Shown here piece after piece: positions 1 to 8,772 of a stretch of DNA of 30,866 nt. The stretch is from CAZRUA01 sp964603125. GTDB lineage: Bacteria; Bacteroidota; Bacteroidia; B-17B0; Aurantibacillaceae. Position numbers and translations under genes: made by a program. Under the pieces are notes generated by a model, which worked only from the letters and a program-made list of their open reading frames with translations, was not told the origin of the DNA and made no database searches. The first letter of the stretch is position 1. Each line of letters opens with the position of its first letter. The DNA lies in the NCBI GenBank assembly GCA_964603125.1, contig CAZRUA010000034.1, positions 1 to 30,866 of the forward strand. The letters are read 5' to 3'.

Positions 1-2
1 TC

Positions 3-899
3 ATTTTAAGTGCTTACCCTTCAACTCCAAGTATTAGTTTGATAAATTTAAGCGATAAATCTCAAAAGTTAAATTCTTTATCTACAGACTTAAAAAAATA
101 TGGATATGAAAATGTATTTTGTTATGGGGGTGATTTAACTTATGGGAATATTAATAGCTATTTGCTGTATCAAAACTATGATAAAATATATACTGAAAAT
201 GATTTCTCCTCAGGAAAGCAAGTTGGAGCTTTAGGTGTTCAGGATGATGATATGCAGGGTGAGTTTTTAAAAATTTTGAAAAGCGCAAAAGAACCATTTT
301 ATTATTCTTGGTATACCTTAAGTTCTCATATGCCTTATGATTTTATTGGGGAAAAGAAAAAATTGGTCGACCATAAAGAAAATGGTTATGTTAATAGTGT
401 GAGGTACACCGATAAGGCTTTGCAACATTTTTTTACAACTGCTAAAAAACAAGCATGGTATAAAAACACCTTATTTGTTTTAGTGGCAGATCATAGTCAT
501 GCTACACATAAGGACCATAACCCATTTGATAGTGAATATCATCGTATCCCATTGATTTTTGTAGGGGATGTTATTAAGTCCGAATTTAGAGGTAAGAAGA
601 TTGATTATGTTGTTGCACAAAGTGATATTATAGCTACAGTTTTAAGTCAAATGAAATTACAAAATGAAGCTAAGAAATATATATGGAGTAAGGATGTTTT
701 TAATGGTGGTACAAAACACTTTGCCTATTTCTGTAATCATGCTGGTGGCGGTGTAATTAATGATAGCGGAATGGTTGCCTATAAAAATGGAATAACCGAA
801 CCAATAATTAGAAGAGGAAGTGATAAAATTGTGGATAGCTTAACTAAAGTTGTAAGGGCTTTGCAACAAGTTTATTATGAGGATTATCTTTCGAAGTAA
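3..899 (+). CDS. LTA synthase family protein (sulfatase fold), 5'-truncated by window
   Basis: This is the C-terminal part of an alkaline-phosphatase-superfamily enzyme of the LtaS/sulfatase type. Such enzymes are inner-membrane proteins with a periplasmic catalytic domain and often transfer phosphoglycerol or phosphoethanolamine to envelope glycans. The reading frame is open from base 3 and no ATG start is visible, so the gene begins before the window. The visible part opens with ILSAYPSTPS, continues with YGGDLTYGN, and carries the metal-binding segment VADHSHATHKDHN (Asp and His ligands) followed by HRIPLIFVG, all typical of the family. The N-terminal membrane helices and the nucleophile Thr lie outside the window. 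It converges on the downstream signal peptidase gene with only 2 bp between the stop codons. The substrate cannot be told from sequence. Confidence 0.85.
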   Translation: MLSAYPSTPSISLINLSDKSQKLNSLSTDLKKYGYENVFCYGGDLTYGNINSYLLYQNYDKIYTENDFSSGKQVGALGVQDDDMQGEFLKILKSAKEPFYYSWYTLSSHMPYDFIGEKKKLVDHKENGYVNSVRYTDKALQHFFTTAKKQAWYKNTLFVLVADHSHATHKDHNPFDSEYHRIPLIFVGDVIKSEFRGKKIDYVVAQSDIIATVLSQMKLQNEAKKYIWSKDVFNGGTKHFAYFCNHAGGGVINDSGMVAYKNGITEPIIRRGSDKIVDSLTKVVRALQQVYYEDYLSK

Positions 900-901
900 G
901 T

Positions 902-1945
902 TTAGTTTATCGAAGAGAAAAATCTATTCCAACGAGTTTCGCTTTTAGATTTATCTCTACTCCATAAAATTCGTGTTGCTTTTCCTATAATATGGCTTTC
1001 GGGTAAGTAACCCCAATGGCGGCTATCGATAGAGTTGTGTCGGTTATCGCCCATTACAAAGTAGTAATTCAGTTTTACAATGTATTTCATTGTTGAATCG
1101 CCATTTATATAAGCTTTGTTGTTCTTTATTTCAAACTCATTATTCTCATAATTTTTAATGATGCGTTCATATAAAAATATGTTCACACTATCTAGTTTTA
1201 ATGTGTCTCCTTTTTTGGGAATGTATAAACCACTTATTTGATCCACATTCCACAAAAAATTATCGTTTTTTGGAAAAATAGTTTCATCGTAAACATCTAA
1301 TTTCTCAGTATTACGTTTCAAGCCATAAACATTTTTATGTTTCTCAATTCGTTCAGCCATATTGCGTGTAAGCGTATAGGAATAATCTCCTTTGTCACTT
1401 ATTAATCCACCTTCGCTAATCTCGTATTTGCTTAAAAAGGCTGAATCTAAGCCGTTTCTAACAGTATTCACCGTGTAGTTGTATTGTATGTTTTTATTTT
1501 CTTGCAATTGTTTTCCGTTAATAAAAACATCACCATCAATTATTTTAAGCGAATCGCCAGGCAATCCAATGCAACGTTTTGTATAAACGGTTCTATGATC
1601 AATTGGATGTTCATCTTCCATTGGAAAGTTGAATACAATTACATCGTTTCTTTCTACATCAGGTGCACCAAACAATCTTAAATAAGGAAGTTGTAGAAAA
1701 CCTAAGTACATACGTTGCGAAACAAAGGGAGTGCTTAATAGGGTTTTAGGTAAACGCGGTCCGTAGCTTAATTTGTTTACTAAGATGTAATCTCCTGTTA
1801 AAACTGATTTCTCCATGCTTGGAGATTCGATAAAATAAGCCTCGAAACAGCAGCTTTTGAAGAAAAGTAGAAACAAGATGGCATAAACACTTGGTTTAAT
1901 CCAAGGCTGAATTGATTTTATATTTAGCCATTTTTTAATTTCCAT
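902..1945 (-). CDS. lepB: Signal peptidase I (S26), second paralog
   Basis: Membrane serine/lysine protease that removes Sec signal peptides on the periplasmic side of the inner membrane. One N-terminal membrane helix (about residues 19-34) leads into the catalytic box ESPSMEKSV with the predicted nucleophile Ser43. The general-base box YTKRCIGLPGD has Lys123, and MGDNRHNSIDSR near residue 300 is the conserved C-terminal box. At 347 aa it is longer than E. coli-type domains because of an insertion between the Lys box and GDNR, as is common in Bacteroidota. It lies 124 bp downstream of, and in the same direction as, a larger lepB paralog; an inverted-repeat element separates them. All catalytic residues are present, so it is expected to be active. 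Paralog specificity is unknown. Confidence 0.92.
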   Translation of the reverse strand: MEIKKWLNIKSIQPWIKPSVYAILFLLFFKSCCFEAYFIESPSMEKSVLTGDYILVNKLSYGPRLPKTLLSTPFVSQRMYLGFLQLPYLRLFGAPDVERNDVIVFNFPMEDEHPIDHRTVYTKRCIGLPGDSLKIIDGDVFINGKQLQENKNIQYNYTVNTVRNGLDSAFLSKYEISEGGLISDKGDYSYTLTRNMAERIEKHKNVYGLKRNTEKLDVYDETIFPKNDNFLWNVDQISGLYIPKKGDTLKLDSVNIFLYERIIKNYENNEFEIKNNKAYINGDSTMKYIVKLNYYFVMGDNRHNSIDSRHWGYLPESHIIGKATRILWSRDKSKSETRWNRFFSSIN

Positions 1946-1963
1946 TCAACTCTTTTTACTTAA

Positions 1964-2048
1964 AGAGGCTGTTTCAAAAGTATCGAATTGTCATAATGAT
2001 TAGTAATAAATCCAAATGACCGTAAAATCTACTCTTGAGACAGCCTCT
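1964..2048. repeat. 85-bp inverted-repeat element between the two lepB genes
   Basis: AGAGGCTGTTTCAA (1964-1977) is matched by its complement TTGAGACAGCCTCT (2035-2048), 13 of 14 positions, with 57 bp between the arms. The loop is too long for an ordinary intrinsic terminator. Terminal inverted repeats around a short non-coding core suggest a MITE-like or IS-derived relic. A long-range transcript hairpin between the paralogs is the alternative. No clear target-site duplication is visible. Confidence 0.5.
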
Positions 2049-2069
2049 AATGAATGAAGTCTTTTTAAT

Positions 2070-3797
2070 TTATTTTTTTTCTTGCTTAGCTGCTTTATAT
2101 TTTCTGTAACGAGCAATACCAATCCATAAAACAATGATACTAATTACAGGTAGTTTCCATGAGTGCAAACCGTCTTTATCAACATAGCATAAAAAACGTT
2201 CCCAACGAAATTTACCTTCTTTAGAATTTTTGAATAATGAGCCGATGATATTAGTTCCTGAAATTGGATTATTCTCTGCGTATTTCATACTAAACCAAAC
2301 AAATACTGGGCGACCAACAACATGATCAAATGGTACTAATCCCCAAACACGCGAATCGGCAGAGTTGTCACGGTTATCACCCATCATAAAGTAATAATCT
2401 TGTTTGAAGGTATAAGTGTTTGTTTCTTTTCCATTGATGTAAATCTTATCGCCCTTCACCATTAAATCATTCTCATCATAAACGTCGATGATTCTTTCGT
2501 ACAAACATAAATTACTCGTATCTATTTTTACTGTAGCTCCTTCTTTAGGCATCAGTATAGGACCAAAGTTGTCTTTGTTCCATGCGTAAGACTTTTTGTA
2601 AGGAAAAATATTAAAATCAAAATCACCTTTTGCTTTGGTTCTGCTAACGGCCTTTATAAATCCAGGAATATTTTTCAAGTTTGCTAAAGTGCTTTTTTGA
2701 GTATTTAAAACATAAATATTTGTGTCACCTCTTTGCTCAGCTAATCCTCCTTCGGAAGCATAAATGTCAAGTGCATCTTTATCTTCATCAGTTAATTCAG
2801 TTTTTAAGAAGTAAACATCATAAAAGTGCTGTGCATGTTCTGGTTCAGGAACAAGTTTATCGTTAATGTATATTTGTCCAGCTCGTACTTCAAATTTTTC
2901 GCCTGCAATTGCCACACATCTTTTTACATAATGTTCTCGTTTGTCAATTGGTCTGAAAATAACATCACCTTGTACTTTGTCAATGTTTAATTGATTCCAA
3001 GCTAATTTAGAGCATTCTGCATCTGTTAAACTAGGGTTTGCACTTTTGAACTCAGAAGCTTTATTTCTTATTTCGCCATAATAGCTAAAGCCTGCAATAT
3101 TTAGTGCACAGGTGTCCCCATCAGGATAATTAAACACAACAATTTCTCCGTTTTGCGGCTTACCCATTCCCGGTAAACGCATTTTGGGTAGCTTAATCCA
3201 TTCTAAATATGATTTTGTGCCTATGAAGGGCATTGTATTGTGCGCAAATGGGAAAGAAATCGGTGTCTCTGGTATTTTAGCACCATAAGCCATTTTGTTT
3301 ACAAACAAAAAGTCACCTACCATTAATGATTTTTCTAAGGATGAAGTTGGTATTGTAAAGGCTTCAAATACAAAAGTTCTGATAACAACTGCTGCTACAA
3401 CAGCAAAAATAATTGGGTCTAACCAGTTGTTTACAAAACCACCTTTTATGTTTCTTATATCATCAATTCCTTTCCATTTTTCGGTAGAAGTAAAACCTAA
3501 ATAAACCAAATACAGAAACGAGAAAAATGAAGCTATAAATAATGGTGTAAAATCTCTTTTACCAAACCAACGTGCCGTTTGAAAAGTCATCACACTATAC
3601 ATTAAAATGTTTACCCCAGGTACTATCATTAGAAATGTCCACCACCAAGGGTTTTCCAATAGTTTGTTCCAAATATAAAAGTTATAAAAAGGGACTAAAC
3701 CTTTCCAACCTTTTTCGCCGGCCTTTTCAAATATTCGGTATAAACCAACAAATGATGCTAGTATTAAAATGATAAAAACTAAATTTCCTGTATGCAT
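2070..3797 (-). CDS. lepB: Signal peptidase I (S26) with extra N-terminal membrane domain
   Basis: Signal peptidase I, the enzyme that cleaves exported preproteins. Residues 1 to about 105 form a separate multi-helix membrane module (WKGLVPFYNFYIWNKL, then WWWTFLMIVPGVNILMY) resembling the DUF5684-type domain fused to LepB in many Bacteroidota. A further membrane helix (about 127-147) precedes the catalytic box IPTSSLEKSLMVGDF, with predicted nucleophile Ser153; the usual Met after the Ser is Leu here. Lys is in YVKRCVAIAGE, and MMGDNRDNSADSR is the C-terminal box. A long insertion lies between the Lys and GDNR boxes. At 575 aa it is far longer than the E. coli enzyme, mostly through these additions. 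Its size, domain order and first position in the pair make it the likely housekeeping copy. Confidence 0.93.
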   Translation of the reverse strand: MHTGNLVFIILILASFVGLYRIFEKAGEKGWKGLVPFYNFYIWNKLLENPWWWTFLMIVPGVNILMYSVMTFQTARWFGKRDFTPLFIASFFSFLYLVYLGFTSTEKWKGIDDIRNIKGGFVNNWLDPIIFAVVAAVVIRTFVFEAFTIPTSSLEKSLMVGDFLFVNKMAYGAKIPETPISFPFAHNTMPFIGTKSYLEWIKLPKMRLPGMGKPQNGEIVVFNYPDGDTCALNIAGFSYYGEIRNKASEFKSANPSLTDAECSKLAWNQLNIDKVQGDVIFRPIDKREHYVKRCVAIAGEKFEVRAGQIYINDKLVPEPEHAQHFYDVYFLKTELTDEDKDALDIYASEGGLAEQRGDTNIYVLNTQKSTLANLKNIPGFIKAVSRTKAKGDFDFNIFPYKKSYAWNKDNFGPILMPKEGATVKIDTSNLCLYERIIDVYDENDLMVKGDKIYINGKETNTYTFKQDYYFMMGDNRDNSADSRVWGLVPFDHVVGRPVFVWFSMKYAENNPISGTNIIGSLFKNSKEGKFRWERFLCYVDKDGLHSWKLPVISIIVLWIGIARYRKYKAAKQEKK

Positions 3798-3881
3798 ATA
3801 TTTTTTTGTTTAAAATTATCAATTAGTTTACTACTTAAAGAACCATAGATAAGCATTTTTAAATAATAATTTCGAGTTAAC

Positions 3882-4592
3882 TTATAAGTATTTAAGGATT
3901 AGGTTCAATTCTTTTTTAATCAGGGTAGATTGATTACTAATATTTTGTGTAGCAGTTTTGTACTCCTGTTCAAAACTATTTAAAACACCCTTTGCTTGAA
4001 AGATTTGCTTTATTTTTTTTATTTTAATTTTTTTTGGTAAAAGTAATTTTTCAGTCGAAATGTAATAATTAAATGAACTAGAATATGTAACAGGCCCCCC
4101 GCCATTCTTCCATTTTTCTCCATCATAGGTAGAGGTTGTGTTTTGTCTTTTATGTAATCTAACATTATAATCACTTGATTTATCAGGTTTTGTAATGTCT
4201 GCGTCGTATTGAGCAACAAATAAAATCGTATCACCATGATTCAAGACGTAATAACAATTGTTATTTGAGAAGATTACTAGTGGATAGAAAGCATTTTTTT
4301 TAGCGCTATCACTTTTAAAGTTTTCAGTTGCTAAAAGAGTGAAATCGTATGTAAATAGTTGTGAGGGGGCATCTGATAGTTTTATAATTGAAACGGCAGA
4401 ATCTTTCTTAATTGATACCATAGCGTTTTTAGAATTTCCATCTTTAATACTACCTCTTATTATTTCTATACCCTTAATCGGAATATTATTATAATAATCT
4501 TCAAGGGTTTTGTAAAACCTGTTATTAGATTGCCCTTGAATTTTTAAAAGTGTAAATAATTGTATTACTAATAGAAATTTTGTTGTACTCAT
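3882..4592 (-). CDS. Secreted protein of unknown function
   Basis: 236-residue protein with a short hydrophobic N-terminus (KFLLVIQLFTLLKIQGQ) that reads as a Sec signal peptide ending near QGQS, so it is probably periplasmic or outer-surface. The rest is rich in beta-strand-forming, Lys- and Asn-rich sequence (for example FAQYDADITKP and GGGPVTYSSSFNYYIS), with no catalytic motif that I recognise. The start lies 24 bp after the pheT stop codon, so it may be co-transcribed with pheT although it has no evident functional link. I do not recognise the family. Confidence 0.6.
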   Translation of the reverse strand: MSTTKFLLVIQLFTLLKIQGQSNNRFYKTLEDYYNNIPIKGIEIIRGSIKDGNSKNAMVSIKKDSAVSIIKLSDAPSQLFTYDFTLLATENFKSDSAKKNAFYPLVIFSNNNCYYVLNHGDTILFVAQYDADITKPDKSSDYNVRLHKRQNTTSTYDGEKWKNGGGPVTYSSSFNYYISTEKLLLPKKIKIKKIKQIFQAKGVLNSFEQEYKTATQNISNQSTLIKKELNLILKYL

Positions 4593-4616
4593 GGTTTCTG
4601 TTTTAATTTTGAAATG

Positions 4617-7046
4617 TTAATTTCTAAGCTTTGCGTTTAATTTCTCTTCATAAGCTTTTATCAACTTATCCATAACACTCTCAACTTGCTTATCAGTAAG
4701 TGTAGCTTGCTCGTCTTGTAAAATATAACTTAACGCATAGGATTTTTTGCCCGCTTCAATTTTGTCTCCTTCGTATATGTCAAATAAATTTACTTCTTTT
4801 AATAGTTTACGTTCGCTTGTGTAAGCCAAATCAACTAAGTCGGAATATTTAGTTGCTGTATCCACTAATAATGCTAAATCTCTTCTTACGCTTGGGAATT
4901 TAGAAACTTCTGCGTATTGAACTTCTGATTTGAATGCGTTTTTCAGAATTAAATCCCAATTAAAATCAATAAAGTAAACATCTTGGTTGATATCAAATTG
5001 CTTACAAACCGCTTTGGAAACTTGCGCAGCTTGAGCTAAACAATTTTTTCCTTGCATGTAAGCAATGCCTTGTAATTGTTTATTATCAATAATTTCAGAA
5101 GTCGTATATTTTTTAATTCCTAAACGAGTAAGTAAACTCTTTGCAAATGAATTAGCGAAATTGAAATTTAATTTTTCAGTTTTTGTGTGGGCTGATTCAC
5201 CAAATTTATTCCCTGTTAAGTATAAACTTAAATGTTTTTGTTCTTGATATTTAAAATCGGCTTCATTGTTTTTTGAATAGGTTTTTCCAAACTCAAAGAA
5301 TTTTAAATCATTGTTTTTGCGATTGATGTTATAAGAAATAGCTTCTAGGCCACTGTATAGCATACTAGCACGCATTGTATTTAAATCTGAACTCAGTGGG
5401 TTTAGTACTTTAACTAAATTTTCTTGATTTGGGAAATATGCTTCTTTTGTTAAAGGATTCGACATGATTTCGTAAAAACCATTATTCACAAGTAACTCAG
5501 ATGTTACTGAATTTATTTTATCGGTATTATTTAAATTGCCATAACTAACTCCAAAGCTAATACGTTCAGAAATTTCAACATTGTTGTAACCATAAATGCG
5601 CATTACCTCTTCAATAACATCGGCTTCGCGCGTTACATCAGTTTTGTATAATGGCACTGAAAGCAATAAACCATCAGTTCCTTCCGAAGTGATTTCTATT
5701 CCTCATTAAATCAGAATGTTTTTTACAATAGTTCTATCAATCTCTTTACCAATTAATGAATTACAATTTTTATACGAGAAAGCAACTTTATAAGGTTCTA
5801 AAGGAGTTGGGTAGATGTCAACTACATCAGTAGTAACTTGACCGCCAGCTAATTCCAAAATTAAATGTACGGCTCTGTTTAATGCGATAATTGTGTTATT
5901 TGGATCAGTACCACGCTCAAATCTAAATGAAGCATCGGTTTTTAATCCGTGGTTTTTACTTGTTTTGCGCACAGCTGCTGCATCAAAATAAGCTGATTCT
6001 AAGAAAATTGCTTTTGTGTTTTCATCAACGCCGCTATCCTTTCCACCAAATACACCTGCAATACAAACTGGTTTTTCACTATCTGCAATAATTAAATCAC
6101 CAGCTTTTAATTTGCGTTCAACACCGTCTAATGTAACAAAAGGTTCATTTTCATCTGCGGTTCTAACTACAATAGTATGATCTTTTAATTTAAAAGCGTC
6201 AAATGCATGCAAAGGCTGTCCAATTTCATGTAATACAAAATTTGTAATATCTACGATGTTATTGATTGGACGTAATCCAATAGAACTTAAATAATTTTTT
6301 AACCATTCAGGAGATTCTTTTACTGTAATACCGCTAATAGTAACTCCACTATATCGTTTACAAAGTTCTGGAACATTTACTTTTACTTCTGTTTTTAAAA
6401 TGCCGTTTGCTGACGGTATTTCTTGAACTCCGTTTAATTTAGCATGATATTTAACTTCTTTCAATTCGCAATTTAAAATAGCTGCTAAATCGCGAGCTAC
6501 GCCCACATGCGAAGCTGCATCACTGCGATTCGGAGTTAATCCTATTTCAAGCACGGTGTCGCTGCTAATGTTATAAAGTTCAGCTACTGGTTTGCCAATT
6601 GCAGTTCCTTCAGGCAACACAATTATACCTGCATGGCTTTTTCCTAAACCAATTTCATCTTCTGCACATAACATGCCTTCGCTAACAGCGCCTCTAATTT
6701 TTGATTTTTTAATTTCAAAAGACTCGCCTTCACTAGGGTAAAGTTTTGCCCCAACAGTTGCTACAACTACTTTTTGTCCAGCAGCTACATTAGGTGCGCC
6801 ACAAACTATATTTAATGGTTCGCCAGAACCTATATCAACTTTAGTGATTTTTAATTTATCAGCATCAGGATGTTTTTCGCATTCAAGCACATGACCAACA
6901 ACTAAACCTTTTAAGCTTCCTTTAATACTTTCAAATTCTTCTAAGCCTTCAACTTCAAGTCCGCAAGCGGTTAGTTTTTCAGCAACTTCATTTGCTGATA
7001 AGTCAGTATCGATTAATGTTTTTAACCAGTTGTACGATATTTTCAT
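4617..7046 (-). pseudogene. pheT: Phenylalanyl-tRNA synthetase beta subunit, interrupted by two adjacent in-frame stops
   Basis: PheT forms the alpha2-beta2 enzyme that charges tRNA-Phe. The full span encodes 809 codons, the normal family length. It has an N-terminal tRNA-binding EMAP/OB domain (about residues 40-150, GHVLECEKHPDADKLKITKV), the B3/B4 editing domain (about 210-385), B5, and a C-terminal anticodon-binding FDX domain (KFPSVRRDLALLVD). After ...IVKNILI (residue 446) the frame reads TAA TGA at 5703-5708, then resumes in the same frame with GIEITSEGTDGLLLSVPLYK. No frameshift is involved. The second part has no ATG and no plausible ribosome site, only a TTG at 5664-5666. PheT is normally essential and no other copy is visible, so a consensus error, readthrough or a true lesion are all possible. 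The gene is divergent from sua5. Confidence 0.88.
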
Positions 7047-7075
7047 TTATATAATTAATTCTAATTTTAAACATG

Positions 7076-7083
7076 CGAAAATA
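7076..7083 (-). promoter_or_regulatory. Candidate -7 element for pheT
   Basis: On the minus strand this reads TATTTTCG, one base from the Bacteroidota -7 consensus TAnnTTTG, 30 bp ahead of the pheT ATG. No good -33 TTTG is present at the usual distance, so support is modest. Confidence 0.3.
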
Positions 7084-7165
7084 AGGAAAGGCAGGCATTT
7101 TAGCTAATTTTTGTTTTAACAATATTAAACTCTATTGTTACTCATTTCGAGCAAAAATTAATACT

Positions 7166-7173
7166 TACCTTCG
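7166..7173 (+). promoter_or_regulatory. Candidate -7 element for sua5, near-leaderless transcript
   Basis: TACCTTCG matches TAnnTTTG with one change and ends 9 bp before the ATG, so a transcript from here would have almost no leader. A TTCG at 7146-7149 is a weak -33 candidate with 16 bp spacing. Confidence 0.4.
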
Positions 7174-7182
7174 CGCTGTTTT

Positions 7183-8133
7183 ATGATGAGTAATGATAAT
7201 TTAAATAAAGCTGCTGAAATTTTAAAAAGTGGTGGATTGGTTGCTATACCTACCGAAACGGTTTATGGTTTGGCAGCAAATGCTTTAGATAAAGAAGCAG
7301 TTGTGAAGATTTTTATAGCGAAAGATCGACCTTTTTTCGACCCGCTAATATTGCATACTAATTCTATTGAAAAAGTTAGAACTTTTGTAGAGGAAATACC
7401 GGAAACAGCTTTATTATTAGCTAGTAAGTTTTGGCCAGGTCCATTAACCTTGTTGTTGCCTAAAAAACAAATAATACCTGATATTGTAACAAGCGGTTTA
7501 ACAAATGTTGCTATTCGAATTCCTAATCACGAGCTTACTTTGGAATTGCTGAGCGAACTAGATTTTCCTTTGGCTGCGCCTAGCGCTAATCCATTTGGAT
7601 ATGTCAGCCCTACAAGTGCTGCGCATGTTGAAGCTCAGCTGGCAGATAAAGTGGATATGATTTTGGATGGAGGTGAATGTAATGTGGGAATTGAATCAAC
7701 TATAGTTGGTTTTGATGGGGATGATGTAATTGTACACCGATTAGGAGGTTTGGAAATAGAGTCAATTGAGGAAACAATTGGAGCCAAAGTAATCATGAGC
7801 ATTAATCATTCTTCCGACCCGAAAGCGCCAGGACAGCTTAAAAGCCATTATGCTCCATTGAAAAAGCTAATAGTTTCAGATAATGTGGCCAATGTGTTAA
7901 AGGAAAATAAAAATATTGGTGTAATTAGTTTTACTAAGAATTATAATTTGGAAAATACAGCTCATTCACAAATCCTATCTCCCAAAGGCGATTTGGCGGA
8001 GGCGGCCCATAATTTGTTTGGAGCTATTAGAAATTTAGATAAAGAAAATGTTGATTTTATTGTGGCAGAGATTTTTCCAAATAGCTTGTTAGGAATGGCA
8101 ATTAACGACAGATTGGCTAGAGCAGCGGGTTAA
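7183..8133 (+). CDS. sua5: L-threonylcarbamoyladenylate synthase, Sua5 type
   Basis: Makes threonylcarbamoyl-AMP from threonine, bicarbonate and ATP in the cytoplasm, the first step of t6A37 formation on ANN-decoding tRNAs. The YrdC domain fills residues 1 to about 200 with AIPTETVYGLAANA, the nucleotide/carbamate-pocket segment IFIAKDRPFFDPL and a later PLAAPSANPFG. The linker KAPGQLKSHYAPLKK leads into the C-terminal Sua5 domain (about 225-316), so this is the two-domain Sua5/YwlC form rather than the short TsaC. The annotated ATG is immediately followed by another ATG, and either may be used. The gene is divergent from pheT, another translation gene, and its stop converges on the Lrp-family gene with 1 bp between them. 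Confidence 0.93.
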   Translation: MMSNDNLNKAAEILKSGGLVAIPTETVYGLAANALDKEAVVKIFIAKDRPFFDPLILHTNSIEKVRTFVEEIPETALLLASKFWPGPLTLLLPKKQIIPDIVTSGLTNVAIRIPNHELTLELLSELDFPLAAPSANPFGYVSPTSAAHVEAQLADKVDMILDGGECNVGIESTIVGFDGDDVIVHRLGGLEIESIEETIGAKVIMSINHSSDPKAPGQLKSHYAPLKKLIVSDNVANVLKENKNIGVISFTKNYNLENTAHSQILSPKGDLAEAAHNLFGAIRNLDKENVDFIVAEIFPNSLLGMAINDRLARAAG

Positions 8134-8134
8134 T

Positions 8135-8602
8135 TTATTTAATAGGTATATTTCTTTCAAATGCCGAACCTAGTGATATATAGGAGTCGGAACTTCCAAC
8201 ACCTTCAATTTGATAGATTTTATCGTAAAGCACTTTTTTTAGCTCTTCGTTATTTGCGGCAACGAGTTTAATAAATAAGGCATATTTCCCCGATACCCAA
8301 TGGCATTCAACTACTTCGGGTATTTCTTTTAATTGCTCAACAATGGCATTTGATTGGTAAGCCTCTTTAATTACGATACCTGTATAAGTAATGGTTCCAT
8401 AACCTATTTCCTTAGCATCTAAGTTGAGTGAAAACCCTTTTATTATACCTAAATCTTGCAATTTTTTAACTCGTTGATGTACCAATGAGTTTGAAATTTT
8501 TAAGCTTTTGGCAAGCTCCGAAAAAGCAATTCTGCTATCGGTACTCAATTTTTTTATGATTTCCTGATTAATGTAATCGAGATTTTCGTTAAGTCTTTGC
8601 AT
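8135..8602 (-). CDS. Lrp/AsnC family transcriptional regulator
   Basis: 155-residue feast/famine regulator. An N-terminal winged HTH (about residues 5-60, DSRIAFSELAKSLKISNS then HQRVKKLQDLGIIKGF) is followed by the alpha-beta RAM/AsnC ligand-binding domain (VVECHWVSGKYALFIKLVA). The frame stays open to 8680, but I choose the ATG at 8600-8602 because the family begins with LDYINQEIIKKL. In addition, a candidate -7 element lies inside the longer version at 8659-8666, so the upstream ATG would not be transcribed. These proteins bind DNA as dimers or octamers and respond to amino acids. The target is unknown; the divergent M43 protease gene is one possible target. Confidence 0.88.
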   Translation of the reverse strand: MQRLNENLDYINQEIIKKLSTDSRIAFSELAKSLKISNSLVHQRVKKLQDLGIIKGFSLNLDAKEIGYGTITYTGIVIKEAYQSNAIVEQLKEIPEVVECHWVSGKYALFIKLVAANNEELKKVLYDKIYQIEGVGSSDSYISLGSAFERNIPIK

Positions 8603-8658
8603 ACCTTTAGTTAAAGTTAAATTGACGTTAATTAAACTTATTTTATCATATGAATTGT

Positions 8659-8666
8659 CAAAAATA
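8659..8666 (-). promoter_or_regulatory. Candidate -7 element for the Lrp/AsnC gene
   Basis: On the minus strand this reads TATTTTTG, a full match to TAnnTTTG, giving a leader of about 50 nt to the chosen ATG. A clear -33 element at 19-21 bp is lacking. Confidence 0.35.
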
Positions 8667-8772
8667 CAAAAAAAATGCATTTTATTGTAAATTTGATTAT
8701 TTATTATGCAAAAATTGTTTTTATGATTTTAATCAAGGTAATTTGCGGTCATATTAACCAAAATATAGTTGC

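Noticed and set aside
1964..2048. Inverted repeat between the lepB genes as a simple intrinsic terminator
   Set aside because: The loop would be 57 nt and no U-rich tract follows the distal arm in the direction of transcription.
4617..5666. The pheT C-terminal half as a separate gene starting at the TTG at 5664-5666
   Set aside because: There is no ribosome-binding sequence or ATG, and the frame continues upstream with clear PheT residues as far as the tandem stops. It is one interrupted gene.
8742..8771. TTTG-N18-TATAGTTG as promoter of the M43 protease gene
   Set aside because: It ends one base before the ATG, so transcription would begin inside the signal-peptide codons, and no later start codon preserves the signal peptide.
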